Counted from the stretch's first letter, positions 53,403-63,074 are shown. The stretch is DNA of 64,000 nucleotides from Lachnospiraceae bacterium (GCA_030527645.1 JAUNAJ010000002.1:108229-172228), one strand, 5' to 3'. The notes: generated from the letters alone by a model not told the origin. Numbers and translations: made by a program.

Positions 53403-54560
53403 TTAATATTCTACCCATGCAGAATCCTGATCTGCGGATTCTACACATTTTTCCACCCATTTCACTCCAAGCACGCCTGCGTGGATGTCCGGGTACCAGA
53501 AATCAATTTCTTCACCCTTGTTGTACTTATCGATAGCCTTTGCAAATCTTGTGTACAGATTGGACCAGGATTCAAACAGTCCCTCCGGATGTCCTCCTCC
53601 GATTCGATCATCTGCAACTGCCTCGGAATACAGGTAGCCGGCACCTCTCTGCATTACGCTCTGGGGCTGTCCCTGTACCTCATAGGCCAGCTGGTTCGGA
53701 TGCTCTACATCCCAGGCGATGGATGCCTTCTCGCCGACGATCCGGAACCGTGCACCAAACTCGGATCCTGCATTCACACAGCTGGACCATACATAACCGA
53801 TGGCTCCGCTGTCATATTCCATAATGGTCATTGCGTTGTCCTCCAGTGCTCTTCCCTCTACAAAGGACTGTTTTGAGCACATCAGGCGCTTGATATTCAT
53901 GTCCGGCATCATTGCCTCAGTCAGGTAGATCAGGTGCGTTCCTACATCGCCCAGTACGTACGCCGGACCTGCTTTCTTCGGATCCACACGCCATGCAGTT
54001 GAACCGGATTTTTTCTCTACTGCCACATTGTGGGCACCGTGTGCGAACTGCATATTGATGATCCGGATCTTTCCGAGATCTCCCCGCTCGATCATCTGTC
54101 TTGCCTGCTCGATCATCTGATGTCCGCTGTAGCCGTAGGAGATAAACATGATCTTTCCGGTCTTTTTCACCAGCTCCTCCAGCTCTCTTGCCTCTTCTGT
54201 TGTGAAGCAGAGGGGCTTCTCACAATATACATGCATGCCGGCCTCAAGAGCTGCCTTTGCGATCTCGAAGTGTGTAAAGTTCGGTGTTGCAATAGAAACT
54301 GCCTCCACACCGTCCTCTCTTTTGCTCTCAGCTTCCAGAAGAGCCTTGTAATCGGTGTAGCAGCGATCCGGGGCAACTCCTACCTTTTTACCGAAATCGA
54401 TTCCTCTTTCAGGATCGATATCGAAGGCTCCTGCCACCAGCTGGAAATTGCTGTCCCGCAGTGCCGCAGAACGGTGGATATATCCGATCTGGCTTCCTCT
54501 TCCTCCTCCGATCATTGCCCAGCGAATTGGTCTCTCTAAAAACATTTCTCCGTTAATCAT
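53403..54560 (-). CDS. Gfo/Idh/MocA-family oxidoreductase
   Basis: A 385-residue NAD(P)-dependent sugar dehydrogenase. The Rossmann motif is GGGRGS (18-23) and the catalytic-site EKP is at 114-116 in HVYCEKPLC. The C-terminal beta-sheet domain carries the typical DVGTHLIYL. It oxidises a sugar or inositol hydroxyl. First gene of the operon, with an AAAGGAG site. About 180 nt upstream is the 19-nt motif shared with the 56219-57313 gene, likely an AraC target site. The 540-nt region 54561-55099 also holds a terminator. Confidence 0.92.
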   Translation of the reverse strand: MINGEMFLERPIRWAMIGGGRGSQIGYIHRSAALRDSNFQLVAGAFDIDPERGIDFGKKVGVAPDRCYTDYKALLEAESKREDGVEAVSIATPNFTHFEIAKAALEAGMHVYCEKPLCFTTEEARELEELVKKTGKIMFISYGYSGHQMIEQARQMIERGDLGKIRIINMQFAHGAHNVAVEKKSGSTAWRVDPKKAGPAYVLGDVGTHLIYLTEAMMPDMNIKRLMCSKQSFVEGRALEDNAMTIMEYDSGAIGYVWSSCVNAGSEFGARFRIVGEKASIAWDVEHPNQLAYEVQGQPQSVMQRGAGYLYSEAVADDRIGGGHPEGLFESWSNLYTRFAKAIDKYNKGEEIDFWYPDIHAGVLGVKWVEKCVESADQDSAWVEY

Positions 54561-54738
54561 ACTGTCTGTACTCCTTTACTGTTGATCCATTCGTGTTCCG
54601 TTTGTACCTTATCTGTACTTTCCGGATTGTTTCTCTGTGCTGTTTTCCTTTGTTACTTACTGTTTTGTTTCTTTGTTGTTCTTGTTGAGTTTAGTATAGG
54701 TGTTTAGGAAGAAAAACTCGAGAACAGGATATGTGTGA

Positions 54739-54757
54739 TTTAGCACAAAATAACGAT
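54739..54757 (-). promoter_or_regulatory. shared 19-nt motif, copy 1 (candidate AraC site)
   Basis: Minus strand ATCGTTATTTTGTGCTAAA; 18 of 19 positions match the copy at 57442-57460. It lies upstream of the oxidoreductase operon. Confidence 0.6.
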
Positions 54758-54962
54758 TTTAGTTTCTTTAGTGAAAATGCATAATTATCGAACAATTTCA
54801 TTGTAAAATCCGCATATTACACGGAATCCACCCGTAATCCAGATAATATTATGCCAGGCAATAAACAAAGGTTACTGATCTGGTAAACCAGTTCACCTCC
54901 TGTGACGAAGGTAGCGCACGCACACTGCTGCAACAGATCTTTCTCTCTATGGCACAGCAAAA

Positions 54963-55004
54963 CAGCACCTTCAAACAATCCGTCAGGACAGTTTGAAGAT
55001 GCTG
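54963..55004. terminator. terminator downstream of the AraC gene
   Basis: CAGCACCTTCAAAC (54963-54976) pairs with GTTTGAAGATGCTG (54991-55004), one mismatch, with T-rich flanks on both strands. Confidence 0.7.
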
Positions 55005-55099
55005 CTTTTTAAATTGATAATTGATTCATGTCGAATTCAGAATCATCTGCGGGCCCTGCATCAACTGCTGAGCGCTGTGCTTTCTCGTACTCTGTAATT

Positions 55100-56044
55100 T
55101 TATAGTTTGCTGGGGCTGCAGCCCATGATCTTCTTGAACAGGCGGGAGAAATAATTGAGATCGTAGATTCCCACCAGCTCTGCCGCCTCGTGGATCGATT
55201 TTCCCTGATTCTGGATATAGTCACAGGCACGGATGATCCGAAGACGGTTCATATAGGTCACCGGTGAAAAGCCGGTCACATCCTTGAAGATCTTGCGGAA
55301 GTGGTTGGGACTGAAGGAATACTTTTCTGCCAGCTCATTGAATTCAACCGGCTCATCCAGATGCGCCTCCATATGCAGCAGGACAGCAGCGATCGCTTTC
55401 TGATTCTCTCTGGAGCATACATGATACTTCTGATTCTGCAGGCTTCTGGCCTTCTCCAGCTCCAGCAGGATCATCTCCAGACATTTCACACGGATCAGAG
55501 CATGACTGCCCTGATGCTCCTCCTGCTGATCCAGACCCTGCTGAAGCAGAGAAAGAATAAAGGTCAGCTCCGAGGGACTTAAGTGCAGCACTCCCTGTCT
55601 GGTATTATTCAGCTCATAGCTGACCTGCAGCTGCCTGTCATGGTAATGCTGCTCTCTCTCAACCAGAGACTGCTCCCACTGCTGTTCCTCCTCCGACGCT
55701 GCTTCCGCTGTATTAAACAAATATCCGCTGTCCCGAAGGGTATTCACTACTCTGGGATCCAGCTCGATCAGACGAAACTGGCAGTTATAGAAGGTACACT
55801 CCCCGCTGAGTGAGAATCCATGGGCCTTTCTCTCCGAAACTACTACCACATCACCCGGGATCAACAGTGTTTCCGTTCCATTATAAATATGATGGCAGGA
55901 GCCGTTTGCAACGATCAGCAGCTCATAATAATTGTGCCGATGCATATCCACAGAACGGGAATCTGTCCACTTCTCAAAGGAGATGTAGAGACCGTCATCC
56001 GTCACCATGCTGAAAAAAGGATACTTTTTATCATTCTGCTGCAT
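55100..56044 (-). CDS. AraC-family transcriptional regulator of the catabolic island
   Basis: A 314-residue regulator. The N-terminal cupin domain includes MHRHNYYELLIVANGSCHH; the C-terminal double helix-turn-helix ends YDLNYFSRLFKKIMGCSPSKL, with the C-terminus only just beyond. Ribosome site AGGAATAT. It lies between the oxidoreductase operon and the second binding-protein gene, and both of those carry the same 19-nt upstream motif. It is therefore the likely activator of both. The ligand is unknown. Confidence 0.9.
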   Translation of the reverse strand: MQQNDKKYPFFSMVTDDGLYISFEKWTDSRSVDMHRHNYYELLIVANGSCHHIYNGTETLLIPGDVVVVSERKAHGFSLSGECTFYNCQFRLIELDPRVVNTLRDSGYLFNTAEAASEEEQQWEQSLVEREQHYHDRQLQVSYELNNTRQGVLHLSPSELTFILSLLQQGLDQQEEHQGSHALIRVKCLEMILLELEKARSLQNQKYHVCSRENQKAIAAVLLHMEAHLDEPVEFNELAEKYSFSPNHFRKIFKDVTGFSPVTYMNRLRIIRACDYIQNQGKSIHEAAELVGIYDLNYFSRLFKKIMGCSPSKL

Positions 56045-56117
56045 ATATATTCCTGCCTTTCCAACTATCGAATTCCTCTTGGCTTATCACTACAATAGCT
56101 CAATGCTCATCAAAACA

Positions 56118-56167
56118 CAACAGGGCATTCCGACGATCCCGTATTGATCCATCGAAACACCCTGCTG
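56118..56167 (-). terminator. imperfect terminator after the binding-protein gene
   Basis: CAGGG...GATC and GATC...CCCTG form an interrupted stem around 56121-56164, followed on the minus strand by TTGTGTTTTG. Confidence 0.45.
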
Positions 56168-56218
56168 CTTTCAGTTGACAGTATTTTCCCGTCTGATTCT
56201 TTGAAAATTGATCCCTGA

Positions 56219-57313
56219 TTACTGGAGGTAGCTCTGCATCAGCTCCAAACGCTCCTGCGCATTGGACTCATCCATTACACCGTAGGTAGTGGATACGAAT
56301 GCCGGAAGCTCCTCCCCGTTAATGGCACGTACGGCACAGTCTACCGCACGGTAGGTCATGTCTGTCCAGTCACAGGCAACAGACAGATAATTATTAACAG
56401 TTCCATCTACAATAACCTGAGCTGCAGAGCTCATACCGTCAAATCCAAGGAAGATGGTATTCGCATATGCCTCATTTTCTGCTGCAGCCTTTGCAGCTCC
56501 GATTGCCATATCATCGTTGTTTGCGCAGATGATCGCCACACCGTCAGGGAATTTGGACATAATGCTTTCCATACAGTTTACGGCCTTATCGGCAACTGCA
56601 TCCGCATACTGGATCTCATCCTGGAGGAAGGTTCCTCCTGCCTCCGTAATACCTGCAATATAGCCTTCCATACGGGCTTCATTGGTGGGATCTCCCTGTA
56701 CACCGGCAATCTCAATGCAGTTGATCTCTTCCCAGCCTGCTTCCTTTGCGGCAGCAACTGCTGCAATTGCACCGGCTTTGGCTGCCTCCTCATTTCCTAC
56801 ACCCACGTGGGAAACTGCAACATCTCCTGCAATACTGGTATCAAAGGATACGACCGGAATCGGGCTGTCTGCCAGCATGGTTGCTGCTGCCTCTGCCTGA
56901 AGAGGATCCAGGACAAGTGCATCATACTTTCCTGATGTAATAGCTGTCTCGATCATATTCAGCTGCTCGTCGTATGCAGTCTCTGCAGTGGCACCTACAA
57001 CATCCACATGAACGTTAGAATGTGCTACTTCATAATTTTCTGCTCCTACCTCCAGATACTTTCCAACCTCGGAAGACTGAGTCTTCAGAATCACCATAAT
57101 GCTTACTTCGCCGTCAAAATCTGCATCTTCCGTGATTTCTACTGCATCTTCAATGCTTGCTGAGGCTGTTTCTTCTGCTTCTGCCTCAGATGAAGCGGAT
57201 GAGGCGTCGGATACACTGCTGCTTCCGGAGGAAGAAGTGCTGTCTCCACAGCCTGCCAGAAGTGCGGATGCTGTCATAAGCGAGAGAATTGCTGCTGCCA
57301 TACGTTTTTTCAT
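56219..57313 (-). CDS. sugar ABC transporter substrate-binding lipoprotein (RbsB-like)
   Basis: A 364-residue binding protein with a lipobox (ALLAGCGD), Ser/Ala/Glu linker and type 1 periplasmic-binding fold. It shares long stretches with the 5709-6764 protein: GWEEIxCIEIAGVQGD, ADKAV.CME.IM.KFP and CANNDDMA, YANTIFLGFDG. The ATG at 57313 follows AAAGGAG. It stands alone upstream of the AraC gene, with the shared 19-nt motif about 130 nt before its start. Again no ATPase or permease is near. Confidence 0.92.
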   Translation of the reverse strand: MKKRMAAAILSLMTASALLAGCGDSTSSSGSSSVSDASSASSEAEAEETASASIEDAVEITEDADFDGEVSIMVILKTQSSEVGKYLEVGAENYEVAHSNVHVDVVGATAETAYDEQLNMIETAITSGKYDALVLDPLQAEAAATMLADSPIPVVSFDTSIAGDVAVSHVGVGNEEAAKAGAIAAVAAAKEAGWEEINCIEIAGVQGDPTNEARMEGYIAGITEAGGTFLQDEIQYADAVADKAVNCMESIMSKFPDGVAIICANNDDMAIGAAKAAAENEAYANTIFLGFDGMSSAAQVIVDGTVNNYLSVACDWTDMTYRAVDCAVRAINGEELPAFVSTTYGVMDESNAQERLELMQSYLQ

Positions 57314-57441
57314 GGTGTGAACTCCTTTCAATTTTTCCAATATTATTATTCGTTATCCACAATTTTCAGTTGTTATTGCCAACTGTTTATGGTTATATTT
57401 TACAAAAACGTGGGTGTTTTTCAATAACAGAGCAATTCGGT

Positions 57442-57460
57442 TTTAGCACAATATAACGAT
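57442..57460 (-). promoter_or_regulatory. shared 19-nt motif, copy 2 (candidate AraC site)
   Basis: Minus strand ATCGTTATATTGTGCTAAA, differing at one position from copy 1 at 54739-54757, upstream of the binding-protein gene. Confidence 0.6.
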
Positions 57461-57530
57461 ATAAACCAATATTCTGTTGATTTCTTTCTGATTTGAAACG
57501 CGCTATTATAAAATAAATTCATTCGCTTAT

Positions 57531-57624
57531 AACCGAGTCGGAATAAGCCGAATAAACTTGAACTATTCCAATAATTATGCTATACTATATTCGACCAAAA
57601 CCGAGTCGGAGGTGACCGAACAAA
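57531..57624 (+). promoter_or_regulatory. consensus promoter flanked by two copies of an operator-like element
   Basis: TTGAAC (57558-57563), 17 nt, TATACT (57581-57586). A 26-nt element opening AACCGAGTCGGA lies just before the -35 (57531-57556) and again just before the ATG (57599-57624); the copies agree at 20 of 26 positions. CCGA-G-TCGG is itself palindromic. The second copy contains the GGAGGTG ribosome site. Confidence 0.75.
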
Positions 57625-59019
57625 ATGAGATTTATCGGAAGATCTGAACAGTTAGCAAAACTAAAACGAGCCATTACAAAGTCTGCAAAGGATGCATCTA
57701 TGCAGACTGTACTCATCTATGGTCGGAGACGTGTCGGAAAAAGTGAACTTGTGAAGCAGCTAATTAAAACTTCTTCAATTCCAAGTATCTATTACGAATG
57801 CAGACAGGTTGCTGAGGAAAGCAATGCGCAGGGAATATGCAATATTTTATCTGAAGAACTTCATCTTCCACGTCTTGGATATCAGTCTGTTGAAGAAGTT
57901 CTTGAATATATATTCAAAAGATCCTGCGAAGAAAATATGATTTTTGTTTTAGATGAATACCCTTATCTACGGGAAAATATCAAGGGAATGGACAGCATCC
58001 TTCAGACAATGATTGATAAATACAAGGACACAGCAAAGCTTACATTTATTCTTCTCGGCTCCTATGTGGAGATAATGAAAAATCTTCTGGAACATTCTAA
58101 CCCACTGTATGGACGTATTGATCTGACCATCAGTCTGAAACCTATGGATTATTATGAATCTGCAGAGTTCTACCCTGCTTTTTCTGAAGAAGAACGTGTC
58201 AAAATCTATTCTGTGTTCGGCGGCATCCCTTATTACAACCGATTGATTGACGATTCTCTGTCCGTAGAGGAAAATTTAATGGAACTCCTGGTTGCCCCGG
58301 AAGCACGGTTAGAAAATGAAGTTTCCATGTATTTAAATGCAGAAATCTCAAAAATCACAAATGCCAATGAAGTATTTGAAGCCCTTTCCAGGGGATATGC
58401 AAAGTATAAAGATATCCTGGATCAATCCCATGTATCAAGCGGTCCGACACTTGTAGACGTACTTGATAAGCTGTCAAAAATGGAAGTTATTGAGAAAAGA
58501 ACGCCAATCAATGATGAGGGAAATAAAAGAAAAGCCAGTTATCATATCAGCGATCCTCTTTCTGCCTTCTATTACCGGTATATTTTCCGTTTCGCTTCTC
58601 AGAGAAAGATCATGGATCCGGAAGTATACTATAATAAGTATATCCGTGAAGATTTTGAATCAGTGTATGTCCCCCATTTCTTCGAAGAAATCTGCAAGCA
58701 ATATCTGATTCGAAGGAATAAAAATGGAGGAATCTCCCCGGTAATAGAAAAAATTGGAAAATACTACTATGATCTTCCGAAAGAACGCAGAAATGGGGAA
58801 TTTGATATCGTAACACTTGACGAAAAGGGCTATGTCTTTTATGAAGTAAAATTTCGCAAAGAAAAAATAACAGTATCTATGGTTAACGAAGAGATTACAC
58901 AAGTAAAAGCAACCGGCATGAGCTGCCATAAATACGTTTTTATCTCAAGATCACCGGTAGATATCGATGGGATTGAGGATCCTGTAGAAGTCATTTCTCT
59001 TAAGGATCTCTGGAAATAG
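57625..59019 (+). CDS. AAA ATPase with DUF234 C-terminal domain
   Basis: A 464-residue protein of the archaeal-type ATPase family. Walker A is GRRRVGKSELV (near 33-43), Walker B is FVLDEYPYL (near 110-118), and there is a helix-turn-helix-like middle part. The C-terminal DUF234 region has a FDIVTLDEKGYVFYEVKF segment that resembles PD-(D/E)xK nucleases (D...ExK). Base use is more AT-rich than in neighbouring genes, suggesting transfer. The ATG directly abuts the second operator-like element, so the gene is probably autoregulated at promoter and ribosome site. Function unknown; defence or mobile-element roles are possible. Confidence 0.85.
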   Translation: MRFIGRSEQLAKLKRAITKSAKDASMQTVLIYGRRRVGKSELVKQLIKTSSIPSIYYECRQVAEESNAQGICNILSEELHLPRLGYQSVEEVLEYIFKRSCEENMIFVLDEYPYLRENIKGMDSILQTMIDKYKDTAKLTFILLGSYVEIMKNLLEHSNPLYGRIDLTISLKPMDYYESAEFYPAFSEEERVKIYSVFGGIPYYNRLIDDSLSVEENLMELLVAPEARLENEVSMYLNAEISKITNANEVFEALSRGYAKYKDILDQSHVSSGPTLVDVLDKLSKMEVIEKRTPINDEGNKRKASYHISDPLSAFYYRYIFRFASQRKIMDPEVYYNKYIREDFESVYVPHFFEEICKQYLIRRNKNGGISPVIEKIGKYYYDLPKERRNGEFDIVTLDEKGYVFYEVKFRKEKITVSMVNEEITQVKATGMSCHKYVFISRSPVDIDGIEDPVEVISLKDLWK

Positions 59020-59061
59020 ATCCGTGGCATGCTGTCGGCAGCCTGCCTTGCATGTATGACA

Positions 59062-59105
59062 AAAACGGTCAGACAGGAACAGTGATGTTCCTGTCTGACC
59101 GTTTT
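59062..59105. terminator. bidirectional terminator
   Basis: A 19-bp perfect stem (59062-59080 with 59087-59105), 6-nt loop, A- and T-rich flanks, between the convergent ATPase and pheT genes. Confidence 0.9.
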
Positions 59106-59141
59106 TTCAGATGTCATTTTCTAAAGCAGATTCTGCCGTTA

Positions 59142-61562
59142 TTATGACCGAAGCTCGATCGCCAGATGATAATTCAGATTCTTCAGGATCTTCTTCACAT
59201 ATCCGTCCACTGTATCACTGCCGAACTCCTCCTCCTTCGGAGTGAAGGTTACGGTAAAGGCCATGGATTTCTTTGAAGGCGGGATCGGTGCTCCCTCGTA
59301 TACATCAAAGAGTTTTACGTCCGTTACAAACGGGCAGGCGGACTTGATCACCTGTTCCACCTCACCGCAGGTTACTGTCTTCTCCATGATCAGCGCCAGG
59401 TCACGCTTCTCAATGGCGTATTTCGGAAGGGGCTGGAAGACCTTGGCTTTTCCGTACTGCGCATACAGAGACGCAAGATCCAGTTCCATGACATAACCCG
59501 GGAATCTCATGTCCTCCTTCTGCATTACCTCGTAGCTGATGCGTCCCAGGTAACCGATCTCTTTGCCGTCGAAGGAAATAGATGCAGTCTGGTAGGGGTG
59601 CAGTCCCGGCTTCTGACAGGGAGCATAATCAAAGGTCAGTTCCAGTACACCGGCAACAGTCTCTGCAATGCCCTTCAGGGTAAAGAAGGATTCGTTCTCA
59701 CCGAATACACCTGCTGCGAGGGTCTCTCTCTCGTCCGGATATTCTGTCAGCGGCAGGTCTTTCGGAATAAATCTGTTTCCGATCTCGAAGATTCTTCCCT
59801 CGAAGGTTCCTCTCTTCATGTTCCGGGCAATGGCATGCACCATCTGAGGTGCCAGTGTGGTACGCATGAGAGACAGATCTCTGTTGATAGGATTGATCAG
59901 CTCGATCGCATGTCTTTCCGGTGCATCCTCCGGATACTCCATCAGATCCAGATCCGCCGGCGAGAAGAAGGAGTAATGCATACCCTCGAAGGCACCTACT
60001 GCGCAGAGGCTTCTCTTCAGCTTCAGTGTGGTCTTCTGGATCAGATTCAGGCCGCCGATGGTCACCTTTGCTGTAGGCATGAAGGTATCCTTGATATGAT
60101 CGTAGCCGTACATACGAATCACTTCCTCAGCGATATCCGGATAATCCTCCATATCCTCACGGTAAGCAGGTACCTGAATGGTCAGCTCGTCTCCGTTGAT
60201 CTCCGGCTGGAAATTCAGGCCGGTAAGGATTCGTTTGATCTCCTCATCCGGCACGGTGATTCCGAGAACACTGTTTACCTTCTCGATGGATGCCTTCATC
60301 CGGGAGGGCTCCACAGAATTTCCTGTATTCACGTCAAAGTGTGTGGAAGAAACCTTTCCTGCTCCCAGCTCCTCAATGAGGTGCAGTACACGCTTCATGG
60401 CCATAACAGTCGCATACTCATCCACACCCTTGGAATATCTCTGGGATGCGTCAGAGGTCTGTCCCAGAGCACGGGAGCTCTTGCGGATATTGTCCCGGGC
60501 AAATTTTGCAGACTCGAACATAACCTCCTTTGTGGTCTCACGGATTCCGGAATTCAGTCCGCCCATGATTCCTGCCAGAGCAACAGCCTTCCTGCCGTCA
60601 CAGATCAGCAGGTTGTTCTCCGTAAGCGTGAACTCCTTCTCATCCAGAGTAACGATCTTCTCACCTTCTGCTGCCCGGCGCACGTGGATGGCATTTCCCT
60701 CAAGGTAGTCACAGTCAAATGCATGCAGCGGCTGTCCCAGCTCTCTCAGTACATAGTTGGTGATATCAACGATGTTAGAGATAGAGTTGTTGCCCAGAAG
60801 AGCCAGCCTTCTTCTCATCCATGCAGGAGACTCTGCAATATTTACATCGTATACATAATGAGCGGAGTATCTCGGACAGAGATCCGGTGCATCCACGGTC
60901 ACGTTGAAGCCTTCCTTTACCACCTCTGTAGGATGGAAGTCCAGAGCGGGCTCATGCAGCTCTGTTCCCAGCACGGCTGCCACCTCTCTTGCAATACCAA
61001 AGATCGACTGGCAGTCCGGACGGTTTGCGGTGATGGCGATATCGAAAATCTGCTCATCCAGTCCCGTGATCACCTTTACGTCCTCACCCACCTTCGCATC
61101 GGCAGGCAGCACCAGCAGACCGTTGTAGCCTGCACCCGGGTACAGATTCTCATTCAGACCCAGCTCTACACCGGAGCAGAGCATGCCGTTGGACTCATAG
61201 CCGCGAAGCTTGCCTTTCTTGATGGTCATGACTCCCTCAATAGTCACATGATCCTTTGCTGTAGCGTACACCTGGGCTCCATGTAAGGCAACCGGGAATT
61301 TTCCGCCTGCATGCACATTGTCCGCTCCGCAGCAGATCTGCAGCAGCTCACCGGTACCTGCATCTACCTTGCATACGTGCAGATGGGTATCCGGAATGGG
61401 CTCGCACTCCACTACCTCACCAACGACAACGCCGCTGATGTCCCTGCCCAGCTCATATCTTTCCTCCACCTCGAAGCCGCAGGAGAACAGCTTCTCCTCC
61501 AGCACCTCCGGTGTCACATTGATGTCTACATATTCTTTTAACCAGCTTAATGGAACTAACAT
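59142..61562 (-). CDS. pheT: phenylalanyl-tRNA synthetase beta subunit
   Basis: An 806-residue beta subunit. The N-terminal EMAP/OB tRNA-binding domain has GVVVGEVVECEPIPDTHLHVCKVD; B3/B4 editing and B5 domains follow. The C-terminal anticodon-binding FDX-ACB domain ends the protein. With PheS it forms the alpha2beta2 enzyme that charges tRNA-Phe. It follows pheS by 21 nt with a GGAGG site, under the T-box leader. Confidence 0.97.
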   Translation of the reverse strand: MLVPLSWLKEYVDINVTPEVLEEKLFSCGFEVEERYELGRDISGVVVGEVVECEPIPDTHLHVCKVDAGTGELLQICCGADNVHAGGKFPVALHGAQVYATAKDHVTIEGVMTIKKGKLRGYESNGMLCSGVELGLNENLYPGAGYNGLLVLPADAKVGEDVKVITGLDEQIFDIAITANRPDCQSIFGIAREVAAVLGTELHEPALDFHPTEVVKEGFNVTVDAPDLCPRYSAHYVYDVNIAESPAWMRRRLALLGNNSISNIVDITNYVLRELGQPLHAFDCDYLEGNAIHVRRAAEGEKIVTLDEKEFTLTENNLLICDGRKAVALAGIMGGLNSGIRETTKEVMFESAKFARDNIRKSSRALGQTSDASQRYSKGVDEYATVMAMKRVLHLIEELGAGKVSSTHFDVNTGNSVEPSRMKASIEKVNSVLGITVPDEEIKRILTGLNFQPEINGDELTIQVPAYREDMEDYPDIAEEVIRMYGYDHIKDTFMPTAKVTIGGLNLIQKTTLKLKRSLCAVGAFEGMHYSFFSPADLDLMEYPEDAPERHAIELINPINRDLSLMRTTLAPQMVHAIARNMKRGTFEGRIFEIGNRFIPKDLPLTEYPDERETLAAGVFGENESFFTLKGIAETVAGVLELTFDYAPCQKPGLHPYQTASISFDGKEIGYLGRISYEVMQKEDMRFPGYVMELDLASLYAQYGKAKVFQPLPKYAIEKRDLALIMEKTVTCGEVEQVIKSACPFVTDVKLFDVYEGAPIPPSKKSMAFTVTFTPKEEEFGSDTVDGYVKKILKNLNYHLAIELRS

Positions 61563-61583
61563 GTTTCTCTACCTCCGTTATTC

Positions 61584-62627
61584 TCAGTCATCGATCTGAT
61601 CAAGTACACGCAGATCAGACTCAAATAACATCTTGATATTGTTGATTCCGTATTTCAGCATGGCGATACGCTCCAGACCAAGTCCGAAGGCAAAGCCGCT
61701 GTACTCATTGGAATCAATGCCGCAGTTCTCCAGAACCTTCTTGTTTACCACACCTGCACCGAGCACCTCGATCCAGCCGGTGCCCTTGCAGAGCTTGCAG
61801 CCCGCACCGCCGCACTGGAAGCAGCTTACATCCACCTCAACAGAGGGCTCTGTGAAGGGGAAGTAGGAGGGACGAAGACGGGTCTTTGTCTCCTCACCGA
61901 AGATCTGCTGGGAAACCATGGTCAGCATTCCCTTCAGATCGCAGAGGCTGATGCCCTTATCCACAACCAGTCCCTCCATCTGAGAGAACATCGGAGAATG
62001 GGTGGCATCGTCATCGGAACGGAATACCTTGCCGGGAGAGATGATCTTGATCGGCGGCTGTTTCTTCTCCATGACATGGATCTGCGCAGCAGAGGTCTGG
62101 GTACGAAGCAGGAACTCAGGACTTAAGTAGAAGGTATCCTGCATATCCCTTGCCGGATGATCATCCGGTGTGTTCAGCGCTGTAAAGTTATAATAATCGG
62201 TCTCAATCTCTGTACCCTCGAATACCTCGAAGCCCATGGACACGAAGATATCGGACAGCTGATTGCGGACAGAGGTGATAGGATGAAGATTTCCGTAGGT
62301 CACCTTCTCTGCCGGCATGGTGATATCGATCTTCTCGCTCTCGTAGCGCAGCTGCAGCTCTCTGGCCTTCATCTTCTGATCCAGCTCATCAAAGAAGCCA
62401 AGCGCCCATTCCTTTGCCGCATTGACATTCTTTCCGAACTCCTGCTTCTGCTCCTTCGGGATAGAGCGCATCTCCTTCATCAGAGCGCTGATCTTTCCCT
62501 GCTTGGAATCCAGGAAGGTTTTCTTGAATTCATACACATTTTTTGAGGTTTTCAAATCCGCTGCGCCTGCATGGATCTCTTCCTTGATCTCATTGATCCT
62601 GGACAGCAATTCATTTACATCCTGCAT
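61584..62627 (-). CDS. pheS: phenylalanyl-tRNA synthetase alpha subunit
   Basis: A 347-residue catalytic alpha subunit. Class II motif segments include [31 protein letters not shown] and [18 protein letters not shown]. The N-terminal coiled coil for tRNA contact is present. It has an AAAGGAG site and is preceded by a phenylalanine T-box. Between the T-box terminator and the start lie about 100 nt of leader. Confidence 0.97.
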   Translation of the reverse strand: MQDVNELLSRINEIKEEIHAGAADLKTSKNVYEFKKTFLDSKQGKISALMKEMRSIPKEQKQEFGKNVNAAKEWALGFFDELDQKMKARELQLRYESEKIDITMPAEKVTYGNLHPITSVRNQLSDIFVSMGFEVFEGTEIETDYYNFTALNTPDDHPARDMQDTFYLSPEFLLRTQTSAAQIHVMEKKQPPIKIISPGKVFRSDDDATHSPMFSQMEGLVVDKGISLCDLKGMLTMVSQQIFGEETKTRLRPSYFPFTEPSVEVDVSCFQCGGAGCKLCKGTGWIEVLGAGVVNKKVLENCGIDSNEYSGFAFGLGLERIAMLKYGINNIKMLFESDLRVLDQIDD

Positions 62628-62728
62628 GTTGATTCTCCTTTGTATCGTTCAAACTGTTTTGTTCCATAGTTTAAGTCGAGCCTGTTTTCACTCGCCATCT
62701 GCAGAGGAAGGAATTTTCTCGACTGAGA

Positions 62729-63021
62729 CAAAAAATCCCTGCAGTCATTGCTGACTGCAGGGACGAAATATCGCGGTACCACCCTGATTCCCGATCAGGT
62801 AATACGATCTGACCGGACTCTCATTCTGCTGCGTAACATGCAGCACACGTCACAGACTACTCTGCTTTTCCTTTGAAGTCAGAAAAGCGTTCCCCTGTGA
62901 GGCTCCTGTGGGAATTTCGAACTATGGTCCTGACCCCGGGAAAGCTTTCAGCCGGTGACTCTCCCTCTCTGACGGCGGATACCCGTTCTACTGTGCACAT
63001 TCATTGCCTTTTATGAAACTG
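62729..63021 (-). ncRNA. T-box riboswitch of pheST
   Basis: The T-box sequence AGGGTGGTACCGCG occupies 62785-62772 on the minus strand. The terminator is an 11-bp perfect stem (62737-62747 with 62752-62762) followed by T6. Upstream structure fits stem I. A TTC in GTTCGAA near 62916-62922 is the candidate specifier for phenylalanine, matching the downstream genes. Uncharged tRNA-Phe would favour readthrough. Confidence 0.93.
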
Positions 63022-63027
63022 TTTTTA

Positions 63028-63056
63028 AGTGTAGCATAATCGAAGAGAAACATCAA
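63028..63056 (-). promoter_or_regulatory. promoter of the pheST T-box operon
   Basis: TTGATG (63056-63051), 17 nt, TACACT (63033-63028) on the minus strand, placing transcription start near 63021. Confidence 0.75.
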
Positions 63057-63074
63057 GGGATTAAAAATTATTCC

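Noticed and set aside
59598-61286. 562-codon open frame on the plus strand opposite pheT
   Set aside because: It is fully antisense to a certain gene, has no ribosome site and reads as low-complexity His/Cys/Leu-rich sequence.
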